A DNA stretch of 64,000 bases. Source: an uncultured Atopobiaceae bacterium. GTDB lineage: Bacteria > Actinomycetota > Coriobacteriia > Coriobacteriales > Atopobiaceae. Shown piece after piece: positions 47,379-56,435 of the stretch. The DNA lies in the NCBI GenBank assembly GCA_934792625.1, contig CAKVON010000010.1:3677-67676 (forward strand), given 5' to 3'. Made by a program: the position numbers and the translations under genes. The number at the start of each line of letters is the position of its first letter. The stretch's first letter is position 1. Below the pieces are notes generated by a model. That model was not told where the DNA came from. It saw only the letters and a program-made list of their open reading frames with translations, and ran no database searches.

Positions 47379-48326
47379 ATGGAAGTAGCACTTGGAATCG
47401 ACGTTGGCGGGACCAGCATCAAGGCGGGGGTCTTCTCGACCGAGGGCAAGCTTTTGGCGGAGTGCTCCGTCCGCACGCCTGCGCTCGACAACGAGGCCGC
47501 CTATGCCATCGTGACCGAGGGTCTGACGGGCCTGCTGTCCGACAACGGGTTTGCCCCCGACGACGTCGTGGCGCTGGGCCTGGACGTTCCCGCACCCGTT
47601 GATTCCGAGGGCCGTCTGGGCTTCGTCCCCAACATGACGCTCGACGGTGACGGCCTGCGTGGCGCCATCGGCTTGGCCTTCCCGTTTGCCACCATCGCCT
47701 TCGTCAACGACGCCAACGCGGCCGCCCTGGGCGAGATGTGGGCCGGTGCCGCGGCGGGCGTCCGCGACTGCGTGATGCTCGCGCTGGGCACGGGCGTCGG
47801 CGCGGGCGTGATCGTGGGCGGCAGGCTCGTGGCGGGTGCCTTTGGCGCCGGCGGCGAGGCGGGCCACATCACCGTGAACCCCGACGAGACCCGCGTGTGC
47901 GGCTGCGGCCGTCGCGGCTGCCTCGAGCAGTACGCGAGCGCCAAGGGCATCGTCCATCGCTACCTGCAGGAGTGCGAGTCCGCGGGCGTCATGCCCGCCA
48001 AGTTGGAGCACGCCACCGACACCCTCGGCGTCTTCGGTGCGCTCGACGCCGGCGACCCGTGCGCGCGTCGTGCGGTCGACGCCATGTGCGAGCGCCTGGG
48101 CCAGGCCATGGCGCAGATCAGCTGCGTCGTCGACCCCGAACTCTACCTCATCGGCGGCGGCGTGGCCGGCGCCTTCGAGACGTTTGGCCCCGAGCTGCGC
48201 CGTCGCTTTGCCGAGCACGCGCTGCCCCCCTGCAAGGCCGCCCGCATCGAGCCGGCGGCGCTGGGCAACAGGGCGGCGATGTACGGCAGCGCCAACGAGG
48301 CCCTGCGCCGTCGCGCCGAGGCATAG
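47379..48326 (+). CDS. ROK-family glucokinase
   Basis: A 315-residue sugar kinase. The ATP phosphate loop is LGIDVGGTSIKAGVF, the sugar site includes FVNDANAAALGEMWAGAA, and ALGTGVGAGVIVGGRLVAG follows. HITVNPDETRVCGCGRRGCLEQYAS is the ROK zinc site (CGCGxxGCxE). It phosphorylates glucose in the cytoplasm. The ATG at 47379 is preceded by GAGAAGGGAG, again inside a perfect CTGCCGAGAAG copy (47359-47369), as at ogt. There is no neighbouring sugar transporter, so it is probably the general glucokinase. Confidence 0.93.
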   Translation: MEVALGIDVGGTSIKAGVFSTEGKLLAECSVRTPALDNEAAYAIVTEGLTGLLSDNGFAPDDVVALGLDVPAPVDSEGRLGFVPNMTLDGDGLRGAIGLAFPFATIAFVNDANAAALGEMWAGAAAGVRDCVMLALGTGVGAGVIVGGRLVAGAFGAGGEAGHITVNPDETRVCGCGRRGCLEQYASAKGIVHRYLQECESAGVMPAKLEHATDTLGVFGALDAGDPCARRAVDAMCERLGQAMAQISCVVDPELYLIGGGVAGAFETFGPELRRRFAEHALPPCKAARIEPAALGNRAAMYGSANEALRRRAEA

Positions 48327-48374
48327 TCGCGCCCGGGGGGGTCGGGTCGGTCGTGACGAGCGCCGACACGACCC

Positions 48375-49085
48375 CTAGCTCAGGCAGGCCCAGTCCACGG
48401 GTGTGGCGCCGTTCTCCTCCAACAGTCTGTTGGCTGCCGAGAAGGGCCTCGAGCCGACGAACGCCGCGAGGTCGTCGGTGGCGCGGCGGGCGGACAGCGG
48501 CGAGGGGTGCGTCGAGCACAGGCGGAACTTCGGCGGCGTGCCGCCCACGACCTCGTCCGCGGCGTTGGCCACCAGGCCGCCCGCGAACCTGCCCCAGCAC
48601 ATGAAGACGACGGGCTGCGGCAGCTCCAGGCAGCGACGAACGACGTGTCCGGTCACCTGCTGCCAGCCCAGGCGTGCGTGCGAGTTGGCCTTGTGTTCGA
48701 CCACCGTCAGGGTCGTGTTCAGCAGCAGCACGCCCTGCCTGGCCCAAGGCGTCAGGTCGCCCGTCGCGGGCATCTCGCAGCCGAGGTCGGCGGCAAGCTC
48801 CTTGTACACGTTGCGAAGCGACGGCGGCAGGCGGCAACCCTCGGGTACCGAGAAGGACAGGCCCATGGCCTGGCCTGGCTCGTGGTAGGGGTCCTGGCCC
48901 AAGATCACCACGCGGGTGTCGGTGGGCCCGCACAGCTCGAGCGCGCGCAGGATGGCGCCTTGCTCCGGGTAGACGACGCTGTCGGCCCGCATGTCGGCGA
49001 CCTGCCCCAGCAGGCGGTCGCAGGCGTCTCGCGTCGGGCTGCCGGGCTCGCCGAGCCAGGCAGCGATGTTGTCCCTGTGGGTCAT
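48375..49085 (-). CDS. ung: Uracil-DNA glycosylase
   Basis: A 236-residue family 1 glycosylase that removes uracil from DNA. The water-activating loop is VVILGQDPYHEPGQAMGLSFSV, LLLNTTLTVVE is the uracil pocket segment, and STHPSPLSA is the DNA-inserting leucine loop. The length matches the family. The start follows the GGAGC in GTTAGGAGCCCC. A perfect CTGCCGAGAAG copy falls within the coding sequence (48434-48444), one of only three of that kind. It converges on the glucokinase gene across about 48 bases, which include a short GGGGTCG/CGACCCC stem. Confidence 0.95.
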   Translation of the reverse strand: MTHRDNIAAWLGEPGSPTRDACDRLLGQVADMRADSVVYPEQGAILRALELCGPTDTRVVILGQDPYHEPGQAMGLSFSVPEGCRLPPSLRNVYKELAADLGCEMPATGDLTPWARQGVLLLNTTLTVVEHKANSHARLGWQQVTGHVVRRCLELPQPVVFMCWGRFAGGLVANAADEVVGGTPPKFRLCSTHPSPLSARRATDDLAAFVGSRPFSAANRLLEENGATPVDWACLS

Positions 49086-49127
49086 GGGGCTCCTAACAAG
49101 TCGTGTCAGGCGCCCGCCGGACGGGGC

Positions 49128-50594
49128 CTAACAGGTTACGTTGGACGCGTGCGGGCGTAGGCGCGCGCACGCAAGGGCGAGGACGCGGTTGCCGCCGCGC
49201 CGCGTGCGACGGGCGCCGCCGCCTCCGAGGCGACCGCCCTTCTCGCCACCCAGGGTCTGGGCGGGACGGCACACGACCAACGCGCCGAGTATCAGCACCA
49301 TGGTCGCACAAAGGCTGATGGGGTAGACGGCCATGACCGTCGAGAAGCCCGGCGAGGCCGGGAAGACGCGCGCGATCCACCAGAAGCGGATGCCGCACAC
49401 GCTGAGTGTGGTCAGTAGCGCGGGCGCGAGCGAGATGCCGTAGCCGCGCAGATACCCGGACACGTTCTCGTAGACCATGCTGAACGCGTAGGACGGGAAG
49501 ATGTAGCAGAAGCGGATGTAGCCGAGCCTGACCACCTCGGGGTCGCCGTTGAACGCGCCCAGGATCGCGTGGCCGAAGCCCAGCAGCACCGCGACGGCCA
49601 CGGCAGCGACGATGCCGTCCTCGACCATGCAGACCGCAAGGGTGTGCTTGCAGCGGGCGATCTTCTTGGCGCCGAAGTTCTGCCCGACGAAGGTCGTGCA
49701 CGCCTGGCTGAAGGAGTTGAGCAGGCTGTAGCAGGGGTACTCGATGCTCGTGGAGGCGCTCGACGCCGCCATGGCCTCGGTGCCCAGGCTGTTGATCGCG
49801 GACTGGATGATGATGTTGGCCACGGCGAATACGGCCGACTGCAGGCCGGCGGGCAGGCCGATGCGCACGATGCGCGCGAGGGTCGCGCGGTCCAGGCGGA
49901 GCCGCGACGGGACCAGCCTGATCGCGTCGCGGCGGCGCAGCAGCATGCACATCAGGATGAGGGCGCTCACGACGTACGAGATCGCCGTGGCCGCGGCGAT
50001 GCCTGCCACACCCCACCCCAAGACGGGAACGAACAGCAGGTCAAGTGCCACGTTTACCGAGAAGGACACCAGAAGTGCGACAAGTGGCGCACGCGTGAGG
50101 CCGATGCCGCGGAACACGGCGGCCTCGAGGTTGTACAGAAGGATCGCGGGCAACCCCAGGAGGTAGACGCGCAGGTAGAGAAGTGCCTCGGCGAAGGCCG
50201 CGGGCGGGACGGACAGCGCGTGCAGCAGCGGGGAGGCCGCGAGCTCGCCCACGACGGCGACCACGATGCCGAGGGCGGCCATCGCGACCGAGGTGTGCGT
50301 CGCGCGGGAGACCGCGTCGGCGTCGTCGCGGCCGACGGCGTTGGCGATGACCACGTTGGTGCCGAGGGCGAGTCCCACGAACAGGTTGATGACCAGGCCG
50401 GTGATGGGGGCGTTGGCTCCCAGGGCCGCCATCCCGATGGTCCCGTGCGGGCCCGACAGCTGTCCCATGACGGCGACGCCGACCGGGTTGGAGAGTTGCT
50501 CGAGGATGCTCGTCACCGCCACGGTGAGGGCGAACGCGGGAACCGCGCGCCAAAGCGAGCCGGACAGTACGTCGCTCGAGTTCTGTTTGCCCAT
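49128..50594 (-). CDS. MATE-family efflux transporter (copy 2)
   Basis: A 488-residue twelve-helix antiporter, paralogue of the gene at 11440-12807. FALTVAVTSILEQLSNPVGVAVMGQLSGPHGTIGMAALG at the N-terminus and LLNSFSQACTTFVGQNFGAKKIARCK match, and the C-terminal 40 residues (GGEKGGRLGGGGARRTRRG) are basic and glycine-rich, unlike copy 1. Bases 49677-49732 are identical to 11887-11942. The ATG at 50594 has GAGAAGGAC about 12 bases upstream. It lies 42 bases after ung on the same strand and is divergent from a LysR gene, which may regulate it. Confidence 0.92.
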   Translation of the reverse strand: MGKQNSSDVLSGSLWRAVPAFALTVAVTSILEQLSNPVGVAVMGQLSGPHGTIGMAALGANAPITGLVINLFVGLALGTNVVIANAVGRDDADAVSRATHTSVAMAALGIVVAVVGELAASPLLHALSVPPAAFAEALLYLRVYLLGLPAILLYNLEAAVFRGIGLTRAPLVALLVSFSVNVALDLLFVPVLGWGVAGIAAATAISYVVSALILMCMLLRRRDAIRLVPSRLRLDRATLARIVRIGLPAGLQSAVFAVANIIIQSAINSLGTEAMAASSASTSIEYPCYSLLNSFSQACTTFVGQNFGAKKIARCKHTLAVCMVEDGIVAAVAVAVLLGFGHAILGAFNGDPEVVRLGYIRFCYIFPSYAFSMVYENVSGYLRGYGISLAPALLTTLSVCGIRFWWIARVFPASPGFSTVMAVYPISLCATMVLILGALVVCRPAQTLGGEKGGRLGGGGARRTRRGGNRVLALACARLRPHASNVTC

Positions 50595-50736
50595 TCGGGT
50601 GATGCCGTCCTTCTCGGCCGAGGTCGTGTAAACGTCCCTATGGTAGTCCGCTCACATGTAGCTGACGCGCAACGTAACTCTACCGAAAAATGTGTCGTGC
50701 CGCAGTATTTGCACCGTATGGGGGGTTGGGGTGCGG

Positions 50737-50758
50737 GTGTCCCAATTAGTGTCCGGAC
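50737..50758 (+). promoter_or_regulatory. Second GTGTCC-type 22-base element
   Basis: GTGTCCCAATT followed by AGTGTCCGGAC, 96 bases before the LysR start. It matches the element at 28225-28246 in 19 of 22 positions, and both have TTTGCAC upstream within about 20-30 bases. It looks like a paired-half-site operator or an activator-dependent promoter element. Confidence 0.5.
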
Positions 50759-50853
50759 GGTCGGCTATTCTCGCCGGTAATCGGATTCCTCTTCGGGGTT
50801 CGGCGCGCCGGACACGTCGGCTGTGCCGCCCGTGGTCGGAAGGGTTGGCGTTG

Positions 50854-51783
50854 ATGAACATCAAGCAGGTCAGGTACGTGCTTGCCGTGCATGACGAGGG
50901 CAGCTTCTCTGCGGCGGCCTGCCAGCAGGGCGTGTCGGTGCAGGCCGTGTCAAAGGCCGTCGGCGACCTGGAGCGCGAGACCGTCGGTCAGCTGTTCCGG
51001 CGCACCGGTCATGGCGTCGTCTCCACCCAGTACGGCGAGGACTTCTGCCGTCGCGCCCGCGAGGTCGTCCGCCTGTTCGACGGGCTCGTGGGCTTCGCCC
51101 ACGGCACGTCCGATGACGCCTGCCTGGCGTCCCATTCCTGCAGGTTGGTGCTGTGCGTCCCGCCCTTCGTGGGGTCGGATCGGGTGGTGTCCTCCCTGGG
51201 CAGCCTGCTCACGCGCGGCGTCGGTCTCGACGTCGAGCTTGTCCTCGAGCACCCAAGCGAGGCATGTCGCATGCTGGAGCGGGGGGAGTGCAGGGCACTC
51301 ATCACCATCGGCCGCTACGAGGCCCCCGAGACCGACTGCCATGTCCTGGGGTCGCTTCCGCTGGGTATCGTTGTCTCGCGCAACCATCCGATCGCCAAGG
51401 CAGGCAAGGCGCGCCTCGAGGACCTTGCCAAGTACCCCGTCGGCCTGTCCCCGGACATCGACCTGTTCAACGAGTCCCCCTTCGTCATGTGCCGAAGGCG
51501 CGGCCTTGTGGACAGGGTCGTGCGCAACGAGACCCGCGAGGACACCATCCGCCTCCTGCTCGATAGGCAGGGCTACCTGCTCTCCGTCATGGTGCCTGGC
51601 ATCAACAGCCCCCACCTGTCGTCCGTTCTCGTGCCCCTCGAGCGGCCCGAGACCCTGTCCGTACCCATCTGCCTGGTCGCGCCCAGGGGATGCGACTGCG
51701 ATTGCTCCCACCTGATCACGGAGTTCCTGTCGGGTGAGGTCGCGAGGCTGCAGGGGCATGCCCTGGATGCGGACGGGCGTTAG
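50854..51783 (+). CDS. LysR-family transcriptional regulator
   Basis: A 309-residue regulator. MNIKQVRYVLAVHDEGSFSAAACQQGVSVQAVSKAVGDLERETVGQLFRRTGHGV is the LysR helix-turn-helix, and the substrate-binding fold follows, with LPLGIVVSRNHPIA at the hinge. The start at 50854 follows GGAAGGG. The C-terminus has a cysteine-rich CLVAPRGCDCDCSH, which could bind a metal or respond to redox state; inference. It is divergent from the MATE gene and converges on the 2-hydroxyacid dehydrogenase. The GTGTCC element lies in its leader. Confidence 0.92.
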   Translation: MNIKQVRYVLAVHDEGSFSAAACQQGVSVQAVSKAVGDLERETVGQLFRRTGHGVVSTQYGEDFCRRAREVVRLFDGLVGFAHGTSDDACLASHSCRLVLCVPPFVGSDRVVSSLGSLLTRGVGLDVELVLEHPSEACRMLERGECRALITIGRYEAPETDCHVLGSLPLGIVVSRNHPIAKAGKARLEDLAKYPVGLSPDIDLFNESPFVMCRRRGLVDRVVRNETREDTIRLLLDRQGYLLSVMVPGINSPHLSSVLVPLERPETLSVPICLVAPRGCDCDCSHLITEFLSGEVARLQGHALDADGR

Positions 51784-51810
51784 GCTGGGGCCGCCAAAGC
51801 CGGTCGTGCG

Positions 51811-52800
51811 CTAGGCGAGGGCCTCGAGTCCGGCGTCCTTCTCGCCAGACTCGAAGGCGGCGAGGCTGTCGAAGTTGCCCTTGACCATGTTGCGCACGCT
51901 CACGTCGGTGTAGAACGCGGTGTGCGGGCTCACGATGACGTTGGGGAACGACTTGAGGACCGCCAGCTGGTCGTTGTCGATGACGTCGCCCACGCGGTCG
52001 TAGTAGTACAGGCCGTTCTCGTGCTCGAGCACGTCGAGGGCGGCGCCACCCAGGTGCCCGGTGCGGATGCCGTCGATCAGCGCGGCGGTGTCCACGAGCT
52101 TGCCGCGCGCGGTGTTGACCACGACGGCGCCCTGCGGCATGCGCGCGATCGCGTCGGCGTCGATGATGTGATGGTTGGAGTCGTTGGCGTTCATGTGCAG
52201 CGTGACGACGTCGGACGCGGCCAGGACCTCGTCGAGGCTCGCGTAGGTGGCCATCGAGGCGGCCTCGTCGTTCTCGTAGGCGTCGAAGGCCATGATCTTG
52301 CAGCCGAAGCCCGACAGACGACGGATCACGGCGGTGCCGATGCGACCGGTGCCGAGCACGCCCACGGTCAGCTGCGACAGGTCGCGTCCGATCTTGCCGC
52401 GCAGGGTGTAGTCCTGCATCTGCGCGCGCTCGAGGATGTGGGGCAGGCGGCGCAGCGCGGCCAGGGTCAGAAGCAGCGTGTAGTCGGCGACCGCGGAGGG
52501 CGGGTAGCTGACGTTGTCCACATGCAGGCCGAGCTCGCGCGCGTGGGCGAGGTCGACGTGGTCGTAGCCGATGCTGCGGCACAGCGCGTAACGCACGCCG
52601 ACCTCGGCAAACCTGTCGAGCACGCCGGCGGACATGTCGCACGGCGTGAAGCTGATGGCGTCGCAGCCGCGTGCCAGCTCGATGTTGGAGTCGTTGGGGT
52701 ACTCGGTGGTGTGGACGAACTCGATGCCCGTCTCGCGTGACAGCTCCTGCGCCATGGGCAGCTCGTCGAACTCCCGCATCGAGTAGAAGCAGATCCTCAT
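51811..52800 (-). CDS. D-2-hydroxyacid dehydrogenase (D-lactate dehydrogenase-like)
   Basis: A 329-residue NAD-dependent dehydrogenase. YALCRSIGYDHVDLAHARELGL precedes the Rossmann loop VGVLGTGRIGTAVIRRLSGFG. The catalytic triad is Arg in VVNTARGKLVDT, Glu near DVLEHENGLYYYD and His in VSPHTAFYT. The profile resembles fermentative D-lactate dehydrogenases and VanH-type proteins. The ATG at 52800 follows AAAGGCG at a slightly long spacing. It would reoxidise NADH by reducing pyruvate or a related 2-oxoacid, consistent with a fermenting host. Confidence 0.9.
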   Translation of the reverse strand: MRICFYSMREFDELPMAQELSRETGIEFVHTTEYPNDSNIELARGCDAISFTPCDMSAGVLDRFAEVGVRYALCRSIGYDHVDLAHARELGLHVDNVSYPPSAVADYTLLLTLAALRRLPHILERAQMQDYTLRGKIGRDLSQLTVGVLGTGRIGTAVIRRLSGFGCKIMAFDAYENDEAASMATYASLDEVLAASDVVTLHMNANDSNHHIIDADAIARMPQGAVVVNTARGKLVDTAALIDGIRTGHLGGAALDVLEHENGLYYYDRVGDVIDNDQLAVLKSFPNVIVSPHTAFYTDVSVRNMVKGNFDSLAAFESGEKDAGLEALA

Positions 52801-52938
52801 TGCAATCGCGCCTTTCAGCCTACTCGGAATTTTGCCAATCGCGCCCCATGGTATCCCAAGGGACTTGCGACCGCGCATCCCTTACGATTGGTGGCACGAT
52901 GCGCCCGCCAGCGGGCGCCTGGCCGAGGGGAGACGCGC

Positions 52939-53616
52939 GTGGCGCCTGCAGAGAAGAACGACGGGTCGGCGGTCGAGCTCGTCCGCGACGAGGCCGGCGC
53001 GCTCGTCCTGACGGACGGCGTCATGCGCATGAGTTGCGACCTGTCCGCCTCGCTGCCGCGCCTGCGTGCGGACCGTCTTGGCCGCGAGCTGTTGGTCCGT
53101 GCGGCCCGCGTGCGCGGCGTCGACGGCCCCACCTGCGTCGACTGCACCGCCGGGCTGGGGGAGGACTCCCTCTTGCTGGCGGCGGCGGGCTTCCGCGTGA
53201 CGATGTTCGAGCGCGACCCGACCATCGCGGCGCTTTTGGCCGATGGCCTCGCCCGTGCGGCGTGCGACCCCGCGCTGGCGGACGTGGTGGCGCGCATGAG
53301 CCTTGTGGAGGGCGACAGCGTGGCGGGCCTAGCCTCGCTTGGCTTTGCCCCTGACGTCGTCTACCTCGACCCGATGTTTCCCGGTCGCACGAAGTCGGCC
53401 GCGGTGAAGAAGAAGTTCCAGCTGCTGCACCACCTGGAGCGCCCCTGCGACGATGCCGAGGCCGATGTCCTGGTGCGCGCGGCCGTGGCCTGTGGGCCGC
53501 GCAAGGTCGTCATCAAGCGTCCCGCGAAGGGCCCGCTGCTCGCGGGCGCCAAGCCGTCCTACAGCGTTTCCGGCAAGGCCGTCCGCTACGACTGCCTGGT
53601 TCCGCCGCGCGACTAG
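52939..53616 (+). CDS. rsmJ: 16S rRNA m2G1516 methyltransferase, RsmJ-like
   Basis: A 225-residue SAM methyltransferase. VDCTAGLGEDSLLLAAAGFRVTMFERD is the SAM site, and DVVYLDPMFPGRTKSAAVKKKFQLLHHL is the RsmJ-specific catalytic region (DPMFP). The C-terminal RKVVIKRPAKGPLLAGAKPSYSVSGKAVRYD also fits. It modifies the decoding region of 16S rRNA. The GTG at 52939 follows GAGGGGAG; the longer reading to 52888 lacks a ribosome site. A CTGCCGAGAAG copy (53664-53674, minus orientation) follows the gene. Confidence 0.9.
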   Translation: MAPAEKNDGSAVELVRDEAGALVLTDGVMRMSCDLSASLPRLRADRLGRELLVRAARVRGVDGPTCVDCTAGLGEDSLLLAAAGFRVTMFERDPTIAALLADGLARAACDPALADVVARMSLVEGDSVAGLASLGFAPDVVYLDPMFPGRTKSAAVKKKFQLLHHLERPCDDAEADVLVRAAVACGPRKVVIKRPAKGPLLAGAKPSYSVSGKAVRYDCLVPPRD

Positions 53617-53797
53617 GGGGCCCGCGGCACTTGCGATGCCTGCGATGCCGACGACCCGAGGCACTTCTCGGCAGGAAAACGCGCTGATACCGTGTGGGCG
53701 CGCGGCAGGGCCCAAGGCCTCGGGCGCGCCGTGGTATCGTCTGTTCGGAACATTCGGCCGCGCACGCGTTGCGCGACATACGTTAGGAGATACGAAC

Positions 53798-54097
53798 ATG
53801 GCACTCGCTGGCCGTCAGATCAGACAGCTCCGCGCCCTCGCGCACCACCTCGACGCAACCGTGTCGATCGGCAAGTCGGGCGTCGTCGAGGGCACGGCCA
53901 CCCAGGCCGTCGAGGCCCTCGAGGCACACGAGCTGGTCAAGTGCAACGTGCTGGACTCCGCCGGCCTGGACGCCTGTGACGCCGCCAACCAGCTGGCCGA
54001 GATGGTCGGCGCCGAGGTCGTGCAGGTCATCGGCCATAAGTTCACGCTGTACCGCGTCTCGTCGCGCGAGGATGCCAAGCACATCGAGCTCGACTAG
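53798..54097 (+). CDS. yhbY: YhbY-family ribosome-associated RNA-binding protein
   Basis: A 99-residue CRM-domain protein. ALAGRQIRQLRALAHHLDATVSIGKSGVVEGTATQAVEALEAHELVKCNVL shows the GxxG-like RNA loop (IGKSGV) and the Glu-Leu-Val-Lys core of YhbY, which binds pre-50S particles. The C-terminal GAEVVQVIGHKFTLYRVS completes the fold. The ATG at 53798 follows TTAGGAGATAC. It is a single-gene unit; a terminator hairpin follows at 54151. Confidence 0.93.
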   Translation: MALAGRQIRQLRALAHHLDATVSIGKSGVVEGTATQAVEALEAHELVKCNVLDSAGLDACDAANQLAEMVGAEVVQVIGHKFTLYRVSSREDAKHIELD

Positions 54098-54150
54098 CCG
54101 TCGCGCCTGGTTGGGTGGTCCGTGCCGCCCGAGCCAACAGCGATCGTATG

Positions 54151-54190
54151 GAAGCGACCCTGTCCTGCGTGGCGGGGTCGCTTCTCGTAT
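54151..54190. terminator. Terminator between yhbY and the NagZ-like gene
   Basis: GAAGCGACCC (54151-54160) pairs with 54175-54184 around a 14-base loop, followed by TCGTATTTGT. The genes converge, so it may serve both. Confidence 0.75.
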
Positions 54191-54216
54191 TTGTGGGGTC
54201 TGCGCAGCGTGCGGCC

Positions 54217-55461
54217 CTACGGCAGGATGCCCGCGGCTTGCTTGGCCGCAAGGACGCGCATGACCGACTCCTCGAGGCGCTTCTCGCTCACTCTGCCCTT
54301 CTCGACGGCGTCGAGAAGTCCCTGGTAGGCGGACGGCAGGTCCTCGGGCATGAGGATGACGTCGCCTCCCGCGGCCACGAACCTGGTTGCGGCCTCGGCT
54401 GGCGAGAAGTGCTGCGTTATTGCGCCCATGGCAAACGAGTCGGACACGACCAGGCCGTCGAACCCGAGCTGTTTGCGTAGCACCTTGCCGATCATGGTGG
54501 GGGACAGCGACGCGGGCAGGCCGTCGGCGGCGAATTTGGGCGTCTCGATGTGGCCGACCATGACCATGGGGCAGCCAGCATCGATGGCTGCCCGGAAGGG
54601 GACGAGCTCGCAGCCCTCGATCTGCTCGCGCGTGCGCGTGGCGCAGACGGCGCCGGTGTGCGAGTCGCCCGCGGTGTCGCCATGGCCGGGGAAGTGCTTG
54701 GCGCAGGGCAGCGTGCCGGTCTCGAGCATCGCGCTGAGCTCGGACACGACCATGCGCGCCACGAGGTCGGGGTCGCTTCCGAACGAGCGCTCGCCGATTA
54801 CGGTGTTGACGGGGTTGGTCAGCACGTCGGCCACGGGGGCGAAATCCACGTTGAAGCCGATGTCTCGCAGGTAGGTCCCGATGGCGCTGCCGACCTTGGC
54901 GGCCTGTCGCTCGTCGCCCGTGGACCCGACCCTTGCCATGTTGGGAAAGCGTTCGACGTCGAACAGGCCCGAGTTGGCGACGCGTGCGACGAGCTTGCCG
55001 CCCTCCTCGTCGACGGCGAGAAACGGCGGCACGCCCGCGCCGACCTTCTCGCACGCCTTACGGGTGTCTGACAGCAGGTTGCGCAGCTGGCGCGAGCCGG
55101 TGATGTTTTGGGAGAAGTAGCACAGGCCGCCGACGGGGAATTCCGCAAGCGCCTTGGCGGTGGCCTTGCCGCACGCCGTTGCCACGGCGACGCCCGTGAG
55201 CTGCTCGGGGGTTACCACGAAGAGCTGGGCGACCTTCTGGCCGAGGGTCATCTTGGCAAGCGTCTGTTCGACGGGCGATTGGCCCTCGTCGTCTGGCGGC
55301 GTCGCGCGTGTGCTGGCCGTGCGCGTCGCGGGCGACGCGCTTGCCGTGGGGGATGGCGCGTCGTCGTCCGGCCTGGCCCCGCAACCCGCGAGGGCGATGG
55401 CCTGGGTTGCTGCCAGCGCGGCGGCAATCGCGGCGCGGCGGCTGATCCTGGGCGCGTCCAT
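54217..55461 (-). CDS. Glycoside hydrolase family 3 lipoprotein (NagZ-like)
   Basis: A 414-residue exported lipoprotein. The Arg-rich start MDAPRISRRAAIAAALAA leads to a signal peptide with lipobox IALAGC, then a Thr/Pro-rich linker. The GH3 domain has FLAVDEEGGKLVARV, CAKHFPGHGDTAGDSH with the acid/base His-Asp dyad, MVGHIETPKF and the nucleophile Asp in LVVSDSFAMGAI. This matches beta-N-acetylhexosaminidases acting on peptidoglycan fragments. The ATG at 55461 is used although its ribosome site is weak; it is two bases from the upstream gene's stop, so translational coupling is plausible. Confidence 0.87.
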   Translation of the reverse strand: MDAPRISRRAAIAAALAATQAIALAGCGARPDDDAPSPTASASPATRTASTRATPPDDEGQSPVEQTLAKMTLGQKVAQLFVVTPEQLTGVAVATACGKATAKALAEFPVGGLCYFSQNITGSRQLRNLLSDTRKACEKVGAGVPPFLAVDEEGGKLVARVANSGLFDVERFPNMARVGSTGDERQAAKVGSAIGTYLRDIGFNVDFAPVADVLTNPVNTVIGERSFGSDPDLVARMVVSELSAMLETGTLPCAKHFPGHGDTAGDSHTGAVCATRTREQIEGCELVPFRAAIDAGCPMVMVGHIETPKFAADGLPASLSPTMIGKVLRKQLGFDGLVVSDSFAMGAITQHFSPAEAATRFVAAGGDVILMPEDLPSAYQGLLDAVEKGRVSEKRLEESVMRVLAAKQAAGILP

Positions 55462-55463
55462 GG

Positions 55464-55823
55464 TCAGCGCCTGCCGGTGCGTCCGCGGCCCTGGCCGTTG
55501 CGGCCGTTCGTGTGGCGATCGTCCTGCGGCGCCTTGTGTGTGAGGTGCCAGCCGTGGCAGTAGGGGCACCGGTACACGTGCAGGTCGCGCGAGCCGTGCT
55601 TTTGGCAGGCACGAAGGGAGTCCAGGGCGTCGTCGCGGGTGGGGTAGCGCTTCTTGCGCTCGCAGGCCTTGTAGCGAAGGGCGGCGTCGTGCTGCGCCTC
55701 CATCTGGCTGCGATGCTCGTCCTCGGCGGCGAAGGCCGCGTCGAGGTCACCCGTGCCGCCGAACAGCGACTCCTCGAAGTCGGCGCGCTGCCTCGCCCAC
55801 GCCGAACGCTTCTTGCTGCCCAC
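55464..55823 (-). CDS. Small conserved zinc-ribbon-like protein
   Basis: A 119-residue basic protein. The N-terminal half is helical (RSAWARQRADFEESLFGG). The C-terminal half is ALRYKACERKKRYPTRDDALDSLRACQKHGSRDLHVYRCPYCHGWHLTH, in which two upstream cysteines and the CPYCHGWHLTH pair could make a small treble-clef zinc finger. I know of similar short proteins in actinobacteria and phages but not their function. The GTG at 55823 follows AGGGGGTGTCAG. It lies two bases upstream of the NagZ-like gene in the same direction. Confidence 0.75.
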   Translation of the reverse strand: MGSKKRSAWARQRADFEESLFGGTGDLDAAFAAEDEHRSQMEAQHDAALRYKACERKKRYPTRDDALDSLRACQKHGSRDLHVYRCPYCHGWHLTHKAPQDDRHTNGRNGQGRGRTGRR

Positions 55824-55950
55824 CTGACACCCCCTAACGTGGCCCTAACATGCTTCCAACGTACTTCTCGGCAGTCCAACTGTAGCCGAACGACTTGCGG
55901 GATTCGTGTTGCTTGCGTAGCGTATGCGCAAGCGAGAAGGGGAGAAGCAC

Positions 55951-56421
55951 ATGCGATACACCGTCGTGGCCGTCGGCAAGCTGAAGGAGCGCTTCTGGCG
56001 CGATGCGTGCGCCGAGTACGTCAAGCGCCTGGGCGCGTATGCCAAGGTCGACGTGCGCGAGGTTCCCGACGTCGACCCGGCGCGCGCCGGCGGCGTCGAG
56101 GCGAGCCGCGAGCGCGAGGGCCAAACGATTCTGACGGCGATTCCCGACCGCTCGCACGTGATTCTTCTTGCGATTGACGGCAAGCAACGTTCGAGCGAGG
56201 CCTTCTCGGCCCACCTGGACGAGCTCGCGCTGCGTGGCAAGAGCGACCTGACGTTTGTGATCGGCGGCTCCGACGGCGTGGCGGCCGCGGTGCGCGCCCG
56301 CGCCGACGAGACGTTCTCGTTCGGGCCCATCACCCTGCCGCATAACCTGGCACGTGTGGTCCTTTTGGAGCAGGTCTATCGCGCCTGCAAGATCAGCCGC
56401 GGCGAGCCCTACCACAAGTAG
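55951..56421 (+). CDS. rlmH: 23S rRNA pseudouridine-1915 N3-methyltransferase
   Basis: A 156-residue SPOUT methyltransferase acting on helix 69 of 23S rRNA. MRYTVVAVGKLKERFWRDACAEYVKRL is the family start, ILLAIDGKQRSSEAFSAHL follows, TFVIGGSDGVA is part of the SAM knot, and LARVVLLEQVYRACKISRGEPYHK is the invariant C-terminus. Length is normal. The ATG at 55951 follows GAGAAGGGGAGAAGC. A CTGCCGAGAAG copy (55864-55874, minus orientation) lies upstream. Confidence 0.96.
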   Translation: MRYTVVAVGKLKERFWRDACAEYVKRLGAYAKVDVREVPDVDPARAGGVEASREREGQTILTAIPDRSHVILLAIDGKQRSSEAFSAHLDELALRGKSDLTFVIGGSDGVAAAVRARADETFSFGPITLPHNLARVVLLEQVYRACKISRGEPYHK

Positions 56422-56435
56422 CCATAAATATGTCC

